Assembly: GCA_964291335.2 (NCBI GenBank)
Contig: OZ219748.1
Location: 1,736,001 to 1,800,000, forward strand
Reading direction: 5' to 3'
Source of the DNA: G964291335 sp964291335
GTDB lineage: Bacteria > Chloroflexota > Dehalococcoidia > Lucifugimonadales > UBA3495
Length of the DNA: 64,000 bases
In this document: positions 36,281 through 45,570 of the stretch, in pieces
Numbering within the stretch: position 1 is the first letter of the stretch
How the letters are laid out: each line of letters begins with the position of its first letter
Position numbers and translations under genes: made by a program
Notes under the pieces: generated by a model
The model's input: the letters and a program-made list of their open reading frames with translations, nothing else
Told to the model about the DNA's origin: nothing
Database searches by the model: none

Positions 36281-37228
36281 GTGCCCCAATCCGCTCCCCC
36301 GGCTCAATTCAGCGGCAGAACGCCGGCATGGTCTGCCCTCTTGGCCTTGCTGAAAGCCCTGCGGCCCCGCCAGTGGGTCAAGAACGCCCTGGTGTACCTG
36401 CCCTTCATCTTTGCCATTGATTTGGCCTGGTCCCCGGAAGACCTTAACGCTGTGGCCGGTATTTTACTGCGGGTAACCGAAGCCGCCCTCGCTTTCTGCG
36501 CCCTCTCCGGCGGCGTTTACCTGCTGAACGACCTGATGGACTTGCCGAATGACCGAAAACACCCGGTCAAACGCTTCCGCCCCCTGGCCGCCGGGCAGGT
36601 AAAGCCAACGGCAGCGGTATTGGCAATGGCCTCCCTGCTGATTGTCGGCGCCGGCGCCCTGTTCCGGCTTTCTCCCCTTTTGGGCGGCATCGGGGCCCTC
36701 TATATCATCCTGAACCTGCTCTATTCCCTCGGCGCCAAGCGGATTGTAATCGTCGACGTGCTCCTGGTAGCCAGTGGCTACGTTATCCGCGCCGTTGCCG
36801 GCGCTATCGTTATCGGCGTCCTCCCCTCTCCCTGGCTCTACACCACCACCGGCGGCGCCGCCCTCTTCATCGTCCTCGGCAAACGCTTCTCCGAAGTCCG
36901 ACTGGCCGGCGATAGCGCCGAAGCGCAGCGAGCCGTGCTTCGCCACTATCCGCCCCCCTTCATCGCTCAGTTGACCGTGGCAACGGCGGCAATCACTCTG
37001 GTCGCTTACGCCCTGTACGCCGTGGAAGCAGCCAACCTGCCCGATAACCACACCATGCTCTTGACCATCCCCCTGGTAGTATTCGGCGTCTTCCGCTTCC
37101 TCTACCTCCTCCATACCAGCAGTGAAGCGGAATACCCGGAGTTGCTGATTGTGCGGGATGGCCCTATGTTATTATCGGTAATCGCCTGGGTCGCAGTATC
37201 GTCGGCGGTACTGCTCCTGAACAGCTGA
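36281..37228 (+). CDS. UbiA-family prenyltransferase, decaprenyl-phosphate phosphoribosyltransferase-like
   Basis: A 315-residue polytopic prenyltransferase. The first Asp-rich motif NDLMDLPNDRKHPVKRFRPL matches the UbiA subfamily that joins polyprenyl phosphate to PRPP (mycobacterial DPPR synthase Rv3806c-like). The second region YSLGAKRIVIVDVLLVASGYVIR is typical of the same group, and so is KRFSEV. It probably makes a lipid-linked pentose for envelope glycans. The GTG start is inferred; GAGGA lies 12 bases before it. Dxs in this window would supply isoprenoid precursor. Confidence 0.85.
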   Translation: MPQSAPPAQFSGRTPAWSALLALLKALRPRQWVKNALVYLPFIFAIDLAWSPEDLNAVAGILLRVTEAALAFCALSGGVYLLNDLMDLPNDRKHPVKRFRPLAAGQVKPTAAVLAMASLLIVGAGALFRLSPLLGGIGALYIILNLLYSLGAKRIVIVDVLLVASGYVIRAVAGAIVIGVLPSPWLYTTTGGAALFIVLGKRFSEVRLAGDSAEAQRAVLRHYPPPFIAQLTVATAAITLVAYALYAVEAANLPDNHTMLLTIPLVVFGVFRFLYLLHTSSEAEYPELLIVRDGPMLLSVIAWVAVSSAVLLLNS

Positions 37229-37287
37229 CCCAGCCTTGCCGGGATAACCGCTCCAGGCAAAAATGATTGAAAAAAGAGGATTGAAAT

Positions 37288-38433
37288 ATGGCGCAGCAAG
37301 ACAATTTAGCCACCCAGCCTTCCGGCGCCGGCGAACAACCGGCTGCCAGCCCTGCCGGCGCTTCCGTGGTTTCAGTAGTAGCTACCCGCCCCGAAACGGC
37401 GCTGGAAGACGCCGGCCAGGCCATGCGCCTGGCCGGCATCGCGCAGACCCTCTCCCCGGAATTATCCACCCTGCTCAAAATCAACATCTCCTGGCAGCAT
37501 TGGTATCCCGGCTGTTCCACTTCCCCCTGGCAGCTGGAAGGGGTAATCCAGGCCCTCCGCCAACTGGGCCACCGGAACCTCATTGCCGCCCACAACGGAA
37601 CAGTGGTAGTAGATTCCTTTGAAGGCGAAGTCAACAACAAGCACAAGGTGGTTCAGGACCGCTATAACCTGCCCACCATTCACCTCGATACCCCCCCCAA
37701 CCGTTGGGTGGACTACCGCCCCAAGGCCGAAATGCTGGTGCTGGATGACATCTTCCCGGAAGGAATACAGATACCCGAAACCTTCGCCGGCAAGAACATT
37801 CTCCACCTGCCCACCATGAAGACCCACGTCTTCACTACCATGACCGGGGCCATGAAGAACGCTTTCGGCGGCCTGCTCCACCGCAAACGCCACTGGACCC
37901 ATTCAGTCATTCACGAAACTCTGGTGGACCTGCTGGCAATACAGCAGGAAATCCACCCCGGCATCTTTGCTGTAATGGACGGCGCCTTTGCCGGCGACGG
38001 CCCCGGCCCCCGCGCCATGCGCTGGCATATCAAAAACCGTATCCTCGCCAGCGCAGACCAGGTAGCCATAGACGCCGTCGCCGCCCATATGATGGGCTTT
38101 GACCCCATGCGCATAAAGTTCATCCGGCTCGCCCATGAGCGCGGTCTGGGCTGCGGCGATATTTCCCAAATCAAGGTCGTTGGGGAAGACATCGCCAACG
38201 TCAACTGGGGCTTTACCGGCACTGAAAATACCCTCGCCAGCCGGGGCCAGAAACTCATTTACTGGGGCCCCCTTAAGTCCCTGGAAACCTTTTTGCTCCG
38301 CAGCCCCATCGCCTCCTGGGCCTATCTGGCCTCCAACCTCTACCACAACGGTTACTGGCTGAATACCCACGGCCGCCAGCGAATAAACGCCGCCCTGAAA
38401 ACCGACTGGGGCAAGCTGTTTCAGTCTTACTGA
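37288..38433 (+). CDS. DUF362 domain protein
   Basis: 381 residues. After a ~25-residue Ala/Pro/Gly-rich N-terminus comes a DUF362 domain: LLKINISWQHWYPGCSTSPW, LHLPTMKTHVFTTMTGAMKN and ASADQVAIDAVAAHMMG. Related DUF362 proteins often carry 4Fe-4S domains, but no CxxCxxC cluster is present here. The biochemical role is unknown. GAGG lies about 9 bases before the ATG. The last 7 bases overlap the end of larC on the opposite strand. Confidence 0.85.
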   Translation: MAQQDNLATQPSGAGEQPAASPAGASVVSVVATRPETALEDAGQAMRLAGIAQTLSPELSTLLKINISWQHWYPGCSTSPWQLEGVIQALRQLGHRNLIAAHNGTVVVDSFEGEVNNKHKVVQDRYNLPTIHLDTPPNRWVDYRPKAEMLVLDDIFPEGIQIPETFAGKNILHLPTMKTHVFTTMTGAMKNAFGGLLHRKRHWTHSVIHETLVDLLAIQQEIHPGIFAVMDGAFAGDGPGPRAMRWHIKNRILASADQVAIDAVAAHMMGFDPMRIKFIRLAHERGLGCGDISQIKVVGEDIANVNWGFTGTENTLASRGQKLIYWGPLKSLETFLLRSPIASWAYLASNLYHNGYWLNTHGRQRINAALKTDWGKLFQSY

Positions 38434-39677
38434 AACCGCCCCCCATCTTTGGCAATGCCGGCCCGAACCAGCCCCTGCCGCCGCGCTTCCAGCTCCGCCT
38501 GGCGGTAAACCTCCTGCAGCGGCAGGCCGGCGGCCCGGGCAATCAGCCGGCAATCCTCATACTCCGGGGCGGCGGCAACCACCTCTCCCGCCAGCCGCTT
38601 CAACTTGACCCGGCACCTCCCCCAGTCCGTCGCCAGCCAAACCACCTCCCGCCGGGCCGCATAGCGTTCCACCCCGCGCCGCCGCACCCCCAGGGTCGGC
38701 GTTTCCCGCAGAATCAACGCCACCGCAGCGGCCTCCAGCTCCGCGGCAACCAGCGCCGACAATATTACCCCCGGCCGGTTCTTTTTCATCTGCACCGCCG
38801 TATGCCACACATCCAGGGCGCCCAGCTCCAGCAGCCCTTCCTGAACATACCCCAGCGTCTCCCCGGTTGCATCGTCCATAGTGGTTTCCAGCAGAACCAG
38901 CCCGGCCTGAAGCGGCGCAGCCTCGTTTGCCGCCGCCGCCGTTTCCGTTAGCTCCCCCAGCCACAGGCGCAGCGCATTGGGAAACTGGGCCGGGTCTTTC
39001 CCCCCAAGACCAACGCCAACCGCCTTCACCGCCATGGCCGGACGCCGGAATTGAGCCAGCGTCGTAATGATGGCGGCGCCGGTGGGCGTAGTCAGTTCCC
39101 CGACCCCCTGGTGCATAGGCAGTTCCGCCGCAACCGGCGCGCCGGCATCGGCGGCCAGTTCCAAAGTGGCCGGCGCCGGGTTAGCATATCCGCCGGCCCG
39201 CCGGGGCGGGCTGCCCGCCCCCAGAACCAGCGGGCCGGCATAAACTTCGGCCACCCCCAGCAGCTCCAACCCGGCCGCAAAGCCCACCACATCCACCAGG
39301 GTATCCACCGTACCCAGTTCCTCCAGTTCCACCGCCTCCGGCGCTTCCCCATGCACCCGACCCTCAGCCTGCCACAACCGCTTCAGCGTCCGCGCCGCCT
39401 GTTCCTTAACCCGGTCAGACAAGCCGCTGGCCGCCACCAGACCCAACTGCTGCCGCGGCGACAATTTGCGCCGGTTTTCTTCCAGCGTAACCGTAAGTTT
39501 GGCCCCACGCACCTCGCAGCGGGTATCCTGGGCCAGCGAAAGCCGGTAACCGCCAACGCCCAGCTTGCCTAATTCACCCTCTAAAGAGCTTATCGGCAGG
39601 CCGGCATCCAGCAGGGCGGCCAGCAGCATATCGCCGCTGGCGCCGCCAATCGATTGCAGGTAAACCGCCTTGGTCAT
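38427..39677 (-). CDS. larC: Nickel-pincer cofactor cyclometallase LarC
   Basis: Family knowledge: LarC inserts nickel into the pincer nucleotide by CTP-dependent cyclometallation. The 416 residues start YLQSIGGASGDMLLAALLDAG, with VELEELGTVDTLVDVVG, GELTTPTGAAII and LETTMDDATGETLGYVQEGLL. The C-terminal block KKNRPGVILSALV is typical. It is a single intact ORF, whereas in lactobacilli larC is made by programmed frameshift. The start at 39677 has GGAGG close upstream and gives the conserved N-terminus. It lies 19 bases after larE and is probably co-transcribed with it. Confidence 0.93.
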   Translation of the reverse strand: MTKAVYLQSIGGASGDMLLAALLDAGLPISSLEGELGKLGVGGYRLSLAQDTRCEVRGAKLTVTLEENRRKLSPRQQLGLVAASGLSDRVKEQAARTLKRLWQAEGRVHGEAPEAVELEELGTVDTLVDVVGFAAGLELLGVAEVYAGPLVLGAGSPPRRAGGYANPAPATLELAADAGAPVAAELPMHQGVGELTTPTGAAIITTLAQFRRPAMAVKAVGVGLGGKDPAQFPNALRLWLGELTETAAAANEAAPLQAGLVLLETTMDDATGETLGYVQEGLLELGALDVWHTAVQMKKNRPGVILSALVAAELEAAAVALILRETPTLGVRRRGVERYAARREVVWLATDWGRCRVKLKRLAGEVVAAAPEYEDCRLIARAAGLPLQEVYRQAELEARRQGLVRAGIAKDGGRFQ

Positions 39678-39696
39678 GCCCCCCTCCCCCGGAAAA

Positions 39697-40566
39697 TCAA
39701 GGCTTTGTCCGAACCAGCTCCAACCTGTCCGCTGCCTCCAGCACATCGTTCAGGCTCCCCGACCTCAGGCCGGTCAGGTCCAGCGAAACCCACAGATAGC
39801 CGATCCTCTTCAGGTTGGCCGCAATCTCCCGGCGGTGGGCGAAGGCCAGCTCCAGCTCCGCCTCGCCAACTTCAATGCGGCATAATTTATCGTGATGCCG
39901 CGCCCGCACCTCCCGCAGCCCCAGTTTCCGCAGGTAATCTTCAGCCTGCTCAATCCGGGACAGAGCGGTCAGGGTAACCCGCGCCCCGTACGGAATCCGC
40001 GAGGAAAGACAAGGCTGGGCCGGTTTGTTCCACACCGGCAGCCCCATCTCCCGGGCCAAACGGCGCACCCCCTCCTTGTCCAGGCCGGCCTCCACCAGCG
40101 GGCTGCGAACCCGGTTCTCGGCAGCCGCCTGCAAACCCGGCCGGTAATCCCCCAGGTCATCGGCATTGGCCCCATTAACCACCCAGGAATACCCCTCTGC
40201 CGCCGCCAGCCGGCACAGCTGCGTATAAAGCTCGCTCTTGCAGAAATAGCACCGGGCCGGCGAATTGGCAGCGTAACCCTCTCGCTCCATTTCAGCAGTA
40301 TGAATGGCGCGGTGCCGAAAGCCGAACCGCTCCGCCAGGCCAACCGCCCCCTCCAGTTCCCGGGCCGCCAGCGCCGGCGAGACCGCAGTTACCGCTATGG
40401 CTCGCTCTCCCAGAACACGGTAGGCCGTTACCGCCAGCAGGGCGCTATCTACGCCGCCGGAATAAGCCACAACCACCGACCCCAGCTCCCTTAGAACAGC
40501 CTCCAGCCGACGCAGCGAAGCGCCTGGCGCTCCCTCCTGCCCCGGAGTATAATTCTCTGCCATCAT
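39697..40566 (-). CDS. larE: ATP-dependent sacrificial sulfur transferase LarE
   Basis: An N-type ATP pyrophosphatase fold with the PP-loop SGGVDS at residues 36-41. Family knowledge: LarE adenylates the P2CDN carboxylates and transfers sulfur. Cys186 in PCLSSRIPYG corresponds to the single sacrificial cysteine of the lactobacillal enzyme. A second pair, RCYFCKSELY, is present near residue 106. The presence of one cysteine at the 186 site suggests the sacrificial type, not the three-cysteine Fe-S type. 289 residues. With larB and larC it completes a NPN cofactor pathway. Confidence 0.93.
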   Translation of the reverse strand: MMAENYTPGQEGAPGASLRRLEAVLRELGSVVVAYSGGVDSALLAVTAYRVLGERAIAVTAVSPALAARELEGAVGLAERFGFRHRAIHTAEMEREGYAANSPARCYFCKSELYTQLCRLAAAEGYSWVVNGANADDLGDYRPGLQAAAENRVRSPLVEAGLDKEGVRRLAREMGLPVWNKPAQPCLSSRIPYGARVTLTALSRIEQAEDYLRKLGLREVRARHHDKLCRIEVGEAELELAFAHRREIAANLKRIGYLWVSLDLTGLRSGSLNDVLEAADRLELVRTKP

Positions 40567-40644
40567 CGCCGCCCGCTTGATAAAATTTGCCGGTTATCGC
40601 AAATATTATACCAGCTATGCCAGCCGGGTCACCGAGTTAAGCTA

Positions 40645-41010
40645 GTGTCAGTTGAAAGCATCAGCGCAATCACCCTGGCGGTGGCCGACATGCCCCGTTC
40701 CGTAGCCTTCTACCGGGATAAAATCGGTCTCTCCCTGCTTTACGGCGGCGAATCCGCCGGTTTTACCAGCTTCCGGGTCGGGCCCGGTTACCTCAACCTT
40801 GTCGGCTCCACTGCCGTAGTGTCCTGGTGGGGACGGGTAATTTTCTACGTGGACGACGTAGATGACCTGCACCGGCGGCTGGCGGCGGCCGGCCTCCACC
40901 CCGATGCCCCCCCGGCGGATGCCCCCTGGGGTGAACGCTACTTCCACCTCAAAGACCCGGACGGACACGAACTCAGCTTTGCCCGGCCTTCTTCTCCCCC
41001 AGGCAGTTAA
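40645..41010 (+). CDS. VOC-family (glyoxalase-like) protein
   Basis: A 121-residue single vicinal-oxygen-chelate module: ISAITLAVADMPRSVAFYRDKIGL, a middle VIFYVDDVDDLHRRLAAAG and the C-terminal YFHLKDPDGHELSFARP. The metal-ligand positions retain a histidine in DPDGHELSF and a candidate near the start. It could act as a dimeric glyoxalase, dioxygenase or resistance protein; the substrate cannot be named. The GTG start is weakly supported. The gene diverges from larE. Confidence 0.82.
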   Translation: MSVESISAITLAVADMPRSVAFYRDKIGLSLLYGGESAGFTSFRVGPGYLNLVGSTAVVSWWGRVIFYVDDVDDLHRRLAAAGLHPDAPPADAPWGERYFHLKDPDGHELSFARPSSPPGS

Positions 41011-41255
41011 GCCAACGCCGCCCGCCCGCCGGAACAACCACCCTGGCGTTGTCCAGGGCTTTAATCATCGCGCCAACGCCGCCCGCCCGCCGGAACAGCC
41101 AGCAGCGCCCCCGGCAACCCCTTCGGCAATTGTTGCTGCTGTCTGCCGGCGCAGAAGCTATCCTGACGCGAATAACATGGCAGCGCCGCATGTCGCTTGT
41201 GCCGACTTCGGCTGTCCATTTGGTGGAAGCTATCCTGACGCGAATAACATGGCAG
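41011..41255. repeat. Two nested repeat pairs (61-bp and 72-bp periods)
   Basis: Pair 1: 26-bp copies at 41011-41036 and 41072-41097 (61-bp period). Pair 2: perfect 30-bp copies at 41154-41183 and 41226-41255 (72-bp period, 42-bp spacer). They occupy the gene-free stretch between the VOC gene and the rny promoter; nothing else is recognised there. Confidence 0.9.
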
Positions 41256-41303
41256 TGCAGCCCTTTACGCAGAATACCGCTTCTACCCCGGGCCGGTTCT
41301 ACC

Positions 41304-41332
41304 TTGACATCCACAGGGTTGGTTAGTAGCAT
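41304..41332 (+). promoter_or_regulatory. Promoter of the rny gene
   Basis: Perfect TTGACA (41304-41309), a 17-base spacer and TAGCAT (41327-41332). Transcription would start near 41339. Confidence 0.7.
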
Positions 41333-41340
41333 ATTCTTTA

Positions 41341-41355
41341 AGAGGAATTTCCTCT
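41341..41355. other. Perfect palindrome at the 5' end of the rny transcript
   Basis: AGAGGAA-T-TTCCTCT is a 7-bp inverted repeat around a single T, located right after the predicted transcription start. It could be an operator or a 5' hairpin affecting mRNA stability. Confidence 0.5.
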
Positions 41356-41382
41356 GCAAAGCGGAACCAAAGACGGAAAGGA

Positions 41383-42924
41383 ATGGGTGACCCCATGGAA
41401 CTTATCATCCTCTCCGTCCTTGCGGCCGCAGGGATACTGGCAGCGGGAACAGCCGGCTGGCTGCTCTACCGCACCAGAATCGACGGTAAGCGGGTAGAAA
41501 ACGCCAAAGAAGAAGCCACCTCGTTAGTAGCGCAGGCCGAGTCAGAGAAGCGGCGGCTCCTCCTGGAAGCCCAGGAGGAAGCTTTACGATTGCGTTCCGC
41601 CGGCGAAAACGAACTCAAGGAGCAGCGACAGGAACTAACTCGCCTGGAAAGTCGCTACCTGGAACGGGAAGAGCAACTGGAGCGCAAAAGTGAAGCCCTG
41701 GAACAACAGCGCACCAGCCTGACTCAAAAAGAATCAGAAGTTGACCAGGCCCTGGAAGCCGCTGAACACCTTAAGCAGCAACAGGTTAAAGCCCTGGAAA
41801 CCACCGCCATGCTCTCCGTCGCCGAAGCACGGGACCTGGTGGTCAGGGAAGGCGAAGAAAAGGCCAGGCACGAACTCTCCCGTCGCACTTATGAGCTGGA
41901 ACGCGAATACAAGGTAACCGCCGAGGAAAACGCCCGCCGAATAATTACCCTGGCAATTAACCGTCTGGCTACCGACGTCGTCTCTGAGACTACTACGTCG
42001 GTAGTCCACCTGCCTAGCGATGAGATGAAAGGCCGTCTCATCGGCCGCGAAGGGCGGAATATACGAGCATTGGAATCCCTTACCGGGGTGGACATCGTTA
42101 TCGACGATACCCCGGAAATCGTAACTCTCTCCTGTTTTGACCCCGTCCGCCGGGAAGTTGCCCGGCTGGCCCTCGAAAGGCTGGTCAGCGACGGCCGTAT
42201 TCAGCCGGCGCGCATCGAGGATATGGTCAACCGCGCCCAGACGGATATCGAACAAACCATCTGGAAGTCCGGCGAGCAGGCTACCTTTGACGTGGGCCTC
42301 AGCGGCATTGACACCGAACTGATTCGCCTGCTCGGTCAACTGAAATACCGTTACAGCTACGGCGAAAATGTCCTCAAACACTCTATCGAGGTTTGCCTCC
42401 TGTCCGGTATGCTGGCCGCCGAAGTCGGCGCCAACATTCAGGTGGCCAAGCTCGGCGGCCTGCTCCACGACGTCGGCAAGGCTCTAACCCACGAAGTGCC
42501 CGGCCCCCACGCCGAAATAGGCGCCGACCTGGCCATGAAGTACGGGGTTAACCATAACTCCTACCTCTCTATCCTCGAACACCACGACGATGAACACTCC
42601 ACTATAGAATCCTTCATCGTCGCCAGCGCCGACGCAATCAGCGCCGCCCGCCCCGGCGCCCGTAAGGAATCCCTGGACCAGTACGTGAAACGTCTGCGGG
42701 AACTCGAAGATACCGCCATCGGCTTCGGCGGCGTGGAACGCGCCTTCGCCATTCAGGCCGGGCGTGAAGTCCGGGTAATGGTTAAGCCCACCGACATCGA
42801 CGACATCGGTTCGGCCGCCCTGGCCCGGGATATTGCCCGCAAGGTGGAAGAAGACCTGGTTTTCCCCGGTCAGATTAAAGTTACGGTAATTCGGGAAACC
42901 CGGAATGTGGAAATTGCCCGCTGA
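41383..42924 (+). CDS. rny: Ribonuclease Y
   Basis: A membrane-anchored endoribonuclease that starts mRNA decay. Order of domains in 513 residues: a transmembrane helix (about 6-28), a long coiled coil (about 35-175), a KH domain (GRLIGREGRNIRALESLTGVD) and the HD domain with GGLLHDVGKALTHE and HHDDEHST. The C-terminal region ends VTVIRETRNVEIAR, as in the family. The ATG at 41383 is preceded by GGAAAGGA; an ATG 4 codons later is possible. A terminator follows, and ymdB comes next, as in many Firmicutes and Chloroflexi. Confidence 0.96.
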   Translation: MGDPMELIILSVLAAAGILAAGTAGWLLYRTRIDGKRVENAKEEATSLVAQAESEKRRLLLEAQEEALRLRSAGENELKEQRQELTRLESRYLEREEQLERKSEALEQQRTSLTQKESEVDQALEAAEHLKQQQVKALETTAMLSVAEARDLVVREGEEKARHELSRRTYELEREYKVTAEENARRIITLAINRLATDVVSETTTSVVHLPSDEMKGRLIGREGRNIRALESLTGVDIVIDDTPEIVTLSCFDPVRREVARLALERLVSDGRIQPARIEDMVNRAQTDIEQTIWKSGEQATFDVGLSGIDTELIRLLGQLKYRYSYGENVLKHSIEVCLLSGMLAAEVGANIQVAKLGGLLHDVGKALTHEVPGPHAEIGADLAMKYGVNHNSYLSILEHHDDEHSTIESFIVASADAISAARPGARKESLDQYVKRLRELEDTAIGFGGVERAFAIQAGREVRVMVKPTDIDDIGSAALARDIARKVEEDLVFPGQIKVTVIRETRNVEIAR

Positions 42925-42998
42925 AATGCTCAAATCTCCACCGGGCGCCGTCCGGGTCTCAACCGCCAGTCGGGAAGCCCCCTTAACTCATGCGCTTC

Positions 42999-43035
42999 AG
43001 ACCCAGGAACCCGCTACGGGTTCCCTGGGTCTTTT
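42999..43035 (+). terminator. Intrinsic terminator after rny
   Basis: A 14-15 bp stem (42999-43013 with 43017-43032, one bulge) with a CTA loop, followed by a T-run. Confidence 0.85.
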
Positions 43036-43151
43036 CCGGGGCAGCGCCGCCTTTTCGCTGAACGCAGCGCCAAGGCGGCAGCAGCAGGTCGGGCTTTTCG
43101 CCCCGGCTGCCATCACGCCCGGCCCGGTATAGCCCCGGAAGAGAGGTCATT

Positions 43152-43922
43152 GTGCGCATATTGATGATTGGCGATATTATCGGCCAGCCAGGAAGACGGG
43201 CGGTTAAGCGTCTCCTGCCCGACCTCCGCCGGGAATGGAACATCGACCTGGTAATCGCCAACGGAGAAAACGCGGCCGGCGGCTTCGGCATTACCCTCGA
43301 AACCGCCGAAGAACTGCTGGAAAGCGGCGTGGATGTTCTTACCTCCGGCAACCATATCTGGGACCAGAAGGAAATCATCCCCCATATGGATGAAGGCCTG
43401 CCCCTCATTCGGCCAGCCAATTACCCCGACGCCCCCGGCCGGGGGCGCCTGACGCATAACGGCGTAACGGTTGTGAACCTCATGGGCCGCGTCTTTATGC
43501 CCACCCTGGACTGCCCCTTCCGCACCGCCGATCAACTGCTGGCAGACCTGGCCCCCCCGGAAAGCCCCAGTATAATATTCGTCGATTTTCACGCCGAAGC
43601 AACCTCGGAAAAGCAAGGTATGGGCTGGTTCCTCGACGGACGCGTCAGCGCCGTATTAGGCACCCATACCCACGTCGGCACCGTGGATGCCCGTATTTTG
43701 CCCCGCGGTACGGCCTACCTTACCGACGTCGGTATGACCGGGCCGGTTAACTCCGTTATCGGCAGCGATACCAACGCCGTGCTGGAACGCTTCCTGACCG
43801 GAATGCCCCAGCGCCTGGCAGTGGCCCGCGGTCCGGTTATGCTTAACTCCGCCCTGGTCGAAATCGACGCCGCAACCGGCCGGGCCGTCTCAATTCAACG
43901 CATCGACCGTATGATGGACTGA
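43152..43922 (+). CDS. ymdB: YmdB-family metallophosphoesterase
   Basis: A 256-residue calcineurin-like phosphoesterase of the TIGR00282/YmdB family, which hydrolyses 2',3'-cyclic nucleotides. Metal-ligand blocks: MIGDIIGQPGR, NGENAAGGFG, TSGNHIWDQKE, VDFHAEATSEK and GTHTHVGTVD. The GTG start has AGAGAGG 5 bases before it. The gene neighbours rny across a terminator. B. subtilis YmdB influences sporulation and biofilm; that role is not established here. Confidence 0.92.
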   Translation: MRILMIGDIIGQPGRRAVKRLLPDLRREWNIDLVIANGENAAGGFGITLETAEELLESGVDVLTSGNHIWDQKEIIPHMDEGLPLIRPANYPDAPGRGRLTHNGVTVVNLMGRVFMPTLDCPFRTADQLLADLAPPESPSIIFVDFHAEATSEKQGMGWFLDGRVSAVLGTHTHVGTVDARILPRGTAYLTDVGMTGPVNSVIGSDTNAVLERFLTGMPQRLAVARGPVMLNSALVEIDAATGRAVSIQRIDRMMD

Positions 43923-43923
43923 T

Positions 43924-44769
43924 ATGAACGCAATCGTTGACCTCCACCTCCATACCCTGGCCTCCGACGGCCGCCTCTCCCCAACTCAATTGGTCGATCT
44001 GGCCGCCGACGCCGGCATCCGGGTAGCCGCAATCTCCGACCACGACACCACCAACGGCCTCGCCGAAGCCTATCAGGCCGCGAAACGCCACCAAAACCTG
44101 GAAATCATCCCGGCGGTTGAGCTCAGTACCGACCTCCCCGGCGATGAACTCCATATGCTCGGTTACTTCCTCCAATATGACGATGAACCATTCCAGACTA
44201 CCCTCCAGCGCTTCCGGGAAACCCGCCTGGAGCGCGGGCGCCTGATGGTGGAAAAACTCGCAGAACTTGGCCTGCCGGTAGAGTGGGAACGCGTGCAGGA
44301 AATCGCCGGCGACGCTTCAGTAGGTCGCCCCCACATTGCCCTCGCCCTGGTGGAACGCGGCTATTTCCGGGAACCTAAAGACGCCTTCTCCGAATACCTG
44401 GGCCGCACTGGCCTGGCCTATGTGGAGCGGAAGAAAATGACCCCGGCGCAGGGCATTCAGTTGCTCGCCCGGGTAGGCGCCCCCGCCGTCCTCGCCCACC
44501 CGGCCAACCTCGCTGACCTGGAAGCCAACGTCGCCGACCTGAAAGAAGCAGGGCTGGCCGGTATGGAAGTCCACTATGGAATTTACGGCCCGGAAACGGA
44601 ACAGTATCTGCTCAACGTGGCCCGCCGCTACGACCTGATCCCCTGCGGCGGCAGCGATTTCCACGGACTCGGCAACTCCGGAGAGCCGCAACCCGGCTCC
44701 GCCGGCCCCCCCATGGAATCGGTGGAACGGCTGGCCGAAGCCGCCCGTAAACTGGCAGCGGCCCGCTGA
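43924..44769 (+). CDS. PHP-domain metal-dependent phosphoesterase (RNase AM/YciV-like)
   Basis: A 281-residue PHP phosphoesterase. Metal-binding motifs: VDLHLHTLASDGRLSP, AISDHDTTNGL, IPAVELST, VLAHPANL and CGGSDFHG. YciV/RNase AM relatives hydrolyse 3',5'-bisphosphonucleotides or trim 5' ends of RNA. Placement after ymdB and near rny suggests nucleotide or RNA end processing (inference). The ATG follows the ymdB stop by one base. Confidence 0.9.
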   Translation: MNAIVDLHLHTLASDGRLSPTQLVDLAADAGIRVAAISDHDTTNGLAEAYQAAKRHQNLEIIPAVELSTDLPGDELHMLGYFLQYDDEPFQTTLQRFRETRLERGRLMVEKLAELGLPVEWERVQEIAGDASVGRPHIALALVERGYFREPKDAFSEYLGRTGLAYVERKKMTPAQGIQLLARVGAPAVLAHPANLADLEANVADLKEAGLAGMEVHYGIYGPETEQYLLNVARRYDLIPCGGSDFHGLGNSGEPQPGSAGPPMESVERLAEAARKLAAAR

Positions 44770-44788
44770 AACTGCCGCCACCCGACCG

Positions 44789-45556
44789 ATGCTTCTGCCC
44801 TGGGCCGCCCTCTACCTTTATTCCGTCCTGATTGGCTCCGTTCCTACTCCCTATATCATCGCCCGCCTGGTCAAGGGCGTTGACCTGCGGGAATACGGCA
44901 GCGGCAACATCGGCACCGCCAACCTCCGCCAGCTGCTCGGCGCCCACTGGACCGCTCCACTGGTCCTGTTCGAGTTTTTCCTTAAAGGGGTTTCCCCGGT
45001 GGTCGTTGCCACTTTTCTCTTCAGCTCCCCCTTCAGCATCGCCACCCTTCCCTGGCCGGCCCTGGCCGCCCCCCTGCTGGCCCTGACCGGCAATAACTGG
45101 TCTGCTTTCATCGGCTTTCGGGGCGGCCGAGGCCTGGTGGTTATCTGCGGCATTCTGGCCGCAATGACCCCTTTGCTGTTCCTGGCCGGGCTGTCTTTAT
45201 ACCTGGCCGGTTGGTCGGCCACCCGTAGTTCAGGCCCTTGGGCCCTCGCTGCGCTGGCCTCCCTCTGTTTCCTCCCCTGGCTGCCGGGCGGCTGGCTGAC
45301 GACCGACCTCCCGGCCCTGTCTGCCCTGGCAACGGACGGCAATCGCCAGACCACATTACCAGCTATTGCGCCAATTGTGTTAAGCTGTTTCAACGGAATT
45401 ATCCTCACTTTGGTCATCCTGAAACGGCTCACCGGCAATTCTCTGGCCTTTCCCGCCGGAACCCCACGCCGCCAGGTGTTGCTGAACCGTCTCCTTAAAG
45501 ACCGGGATGTAGCTGACAGAGCGGAATGGCTGGCCCGGATACCCGACCAGCGCTGA
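44789..45556 (+). CDS. plsY: Glycerol-3-phosphate acyltransferase PlsY
   Basis: A polytopic acyltransferase that uses acyl-phosphate to acylate glycerol-3-phosphate, the first step of phospholipid synthesis. Family motifs: IGSVPTPYIIARL, REYGSGNIGTANLRQLLG, and GNNWSAFIGFRGGRGLV. At 255 residues it is longer than the usual ~200, with an extra hydrophilic C-terminal tail. The conserved Asn usually followed by Arg in SGNIGATN is kept in a shifted form (GNIGTANL). Confidence 0.88.
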   Translation: MLLPWAALYLYSVLIGSVPTPYIIARLVKGVDLREYGSGNIGTANLRQLLGAHWTAPLVLFEFFLKGVSPVVVATFLFSSPFSIATLPWPALAAPLLALTGNNWSAFIGFRGGRGLVVICGILAAMTPLLFLAGLSLYLAGWSATRSSGPWALAALASLCFLPWLPGGWLTTDLPALSALATDGNRQTTLPAIAPIVLSCFNGIILTLVILKRLTGNSLAFPAGTPRRQVLLNRLLKDRDVADRAEWLARIPDQR

Positions 45557-45570
45557 AGGAGAATGCTCCC

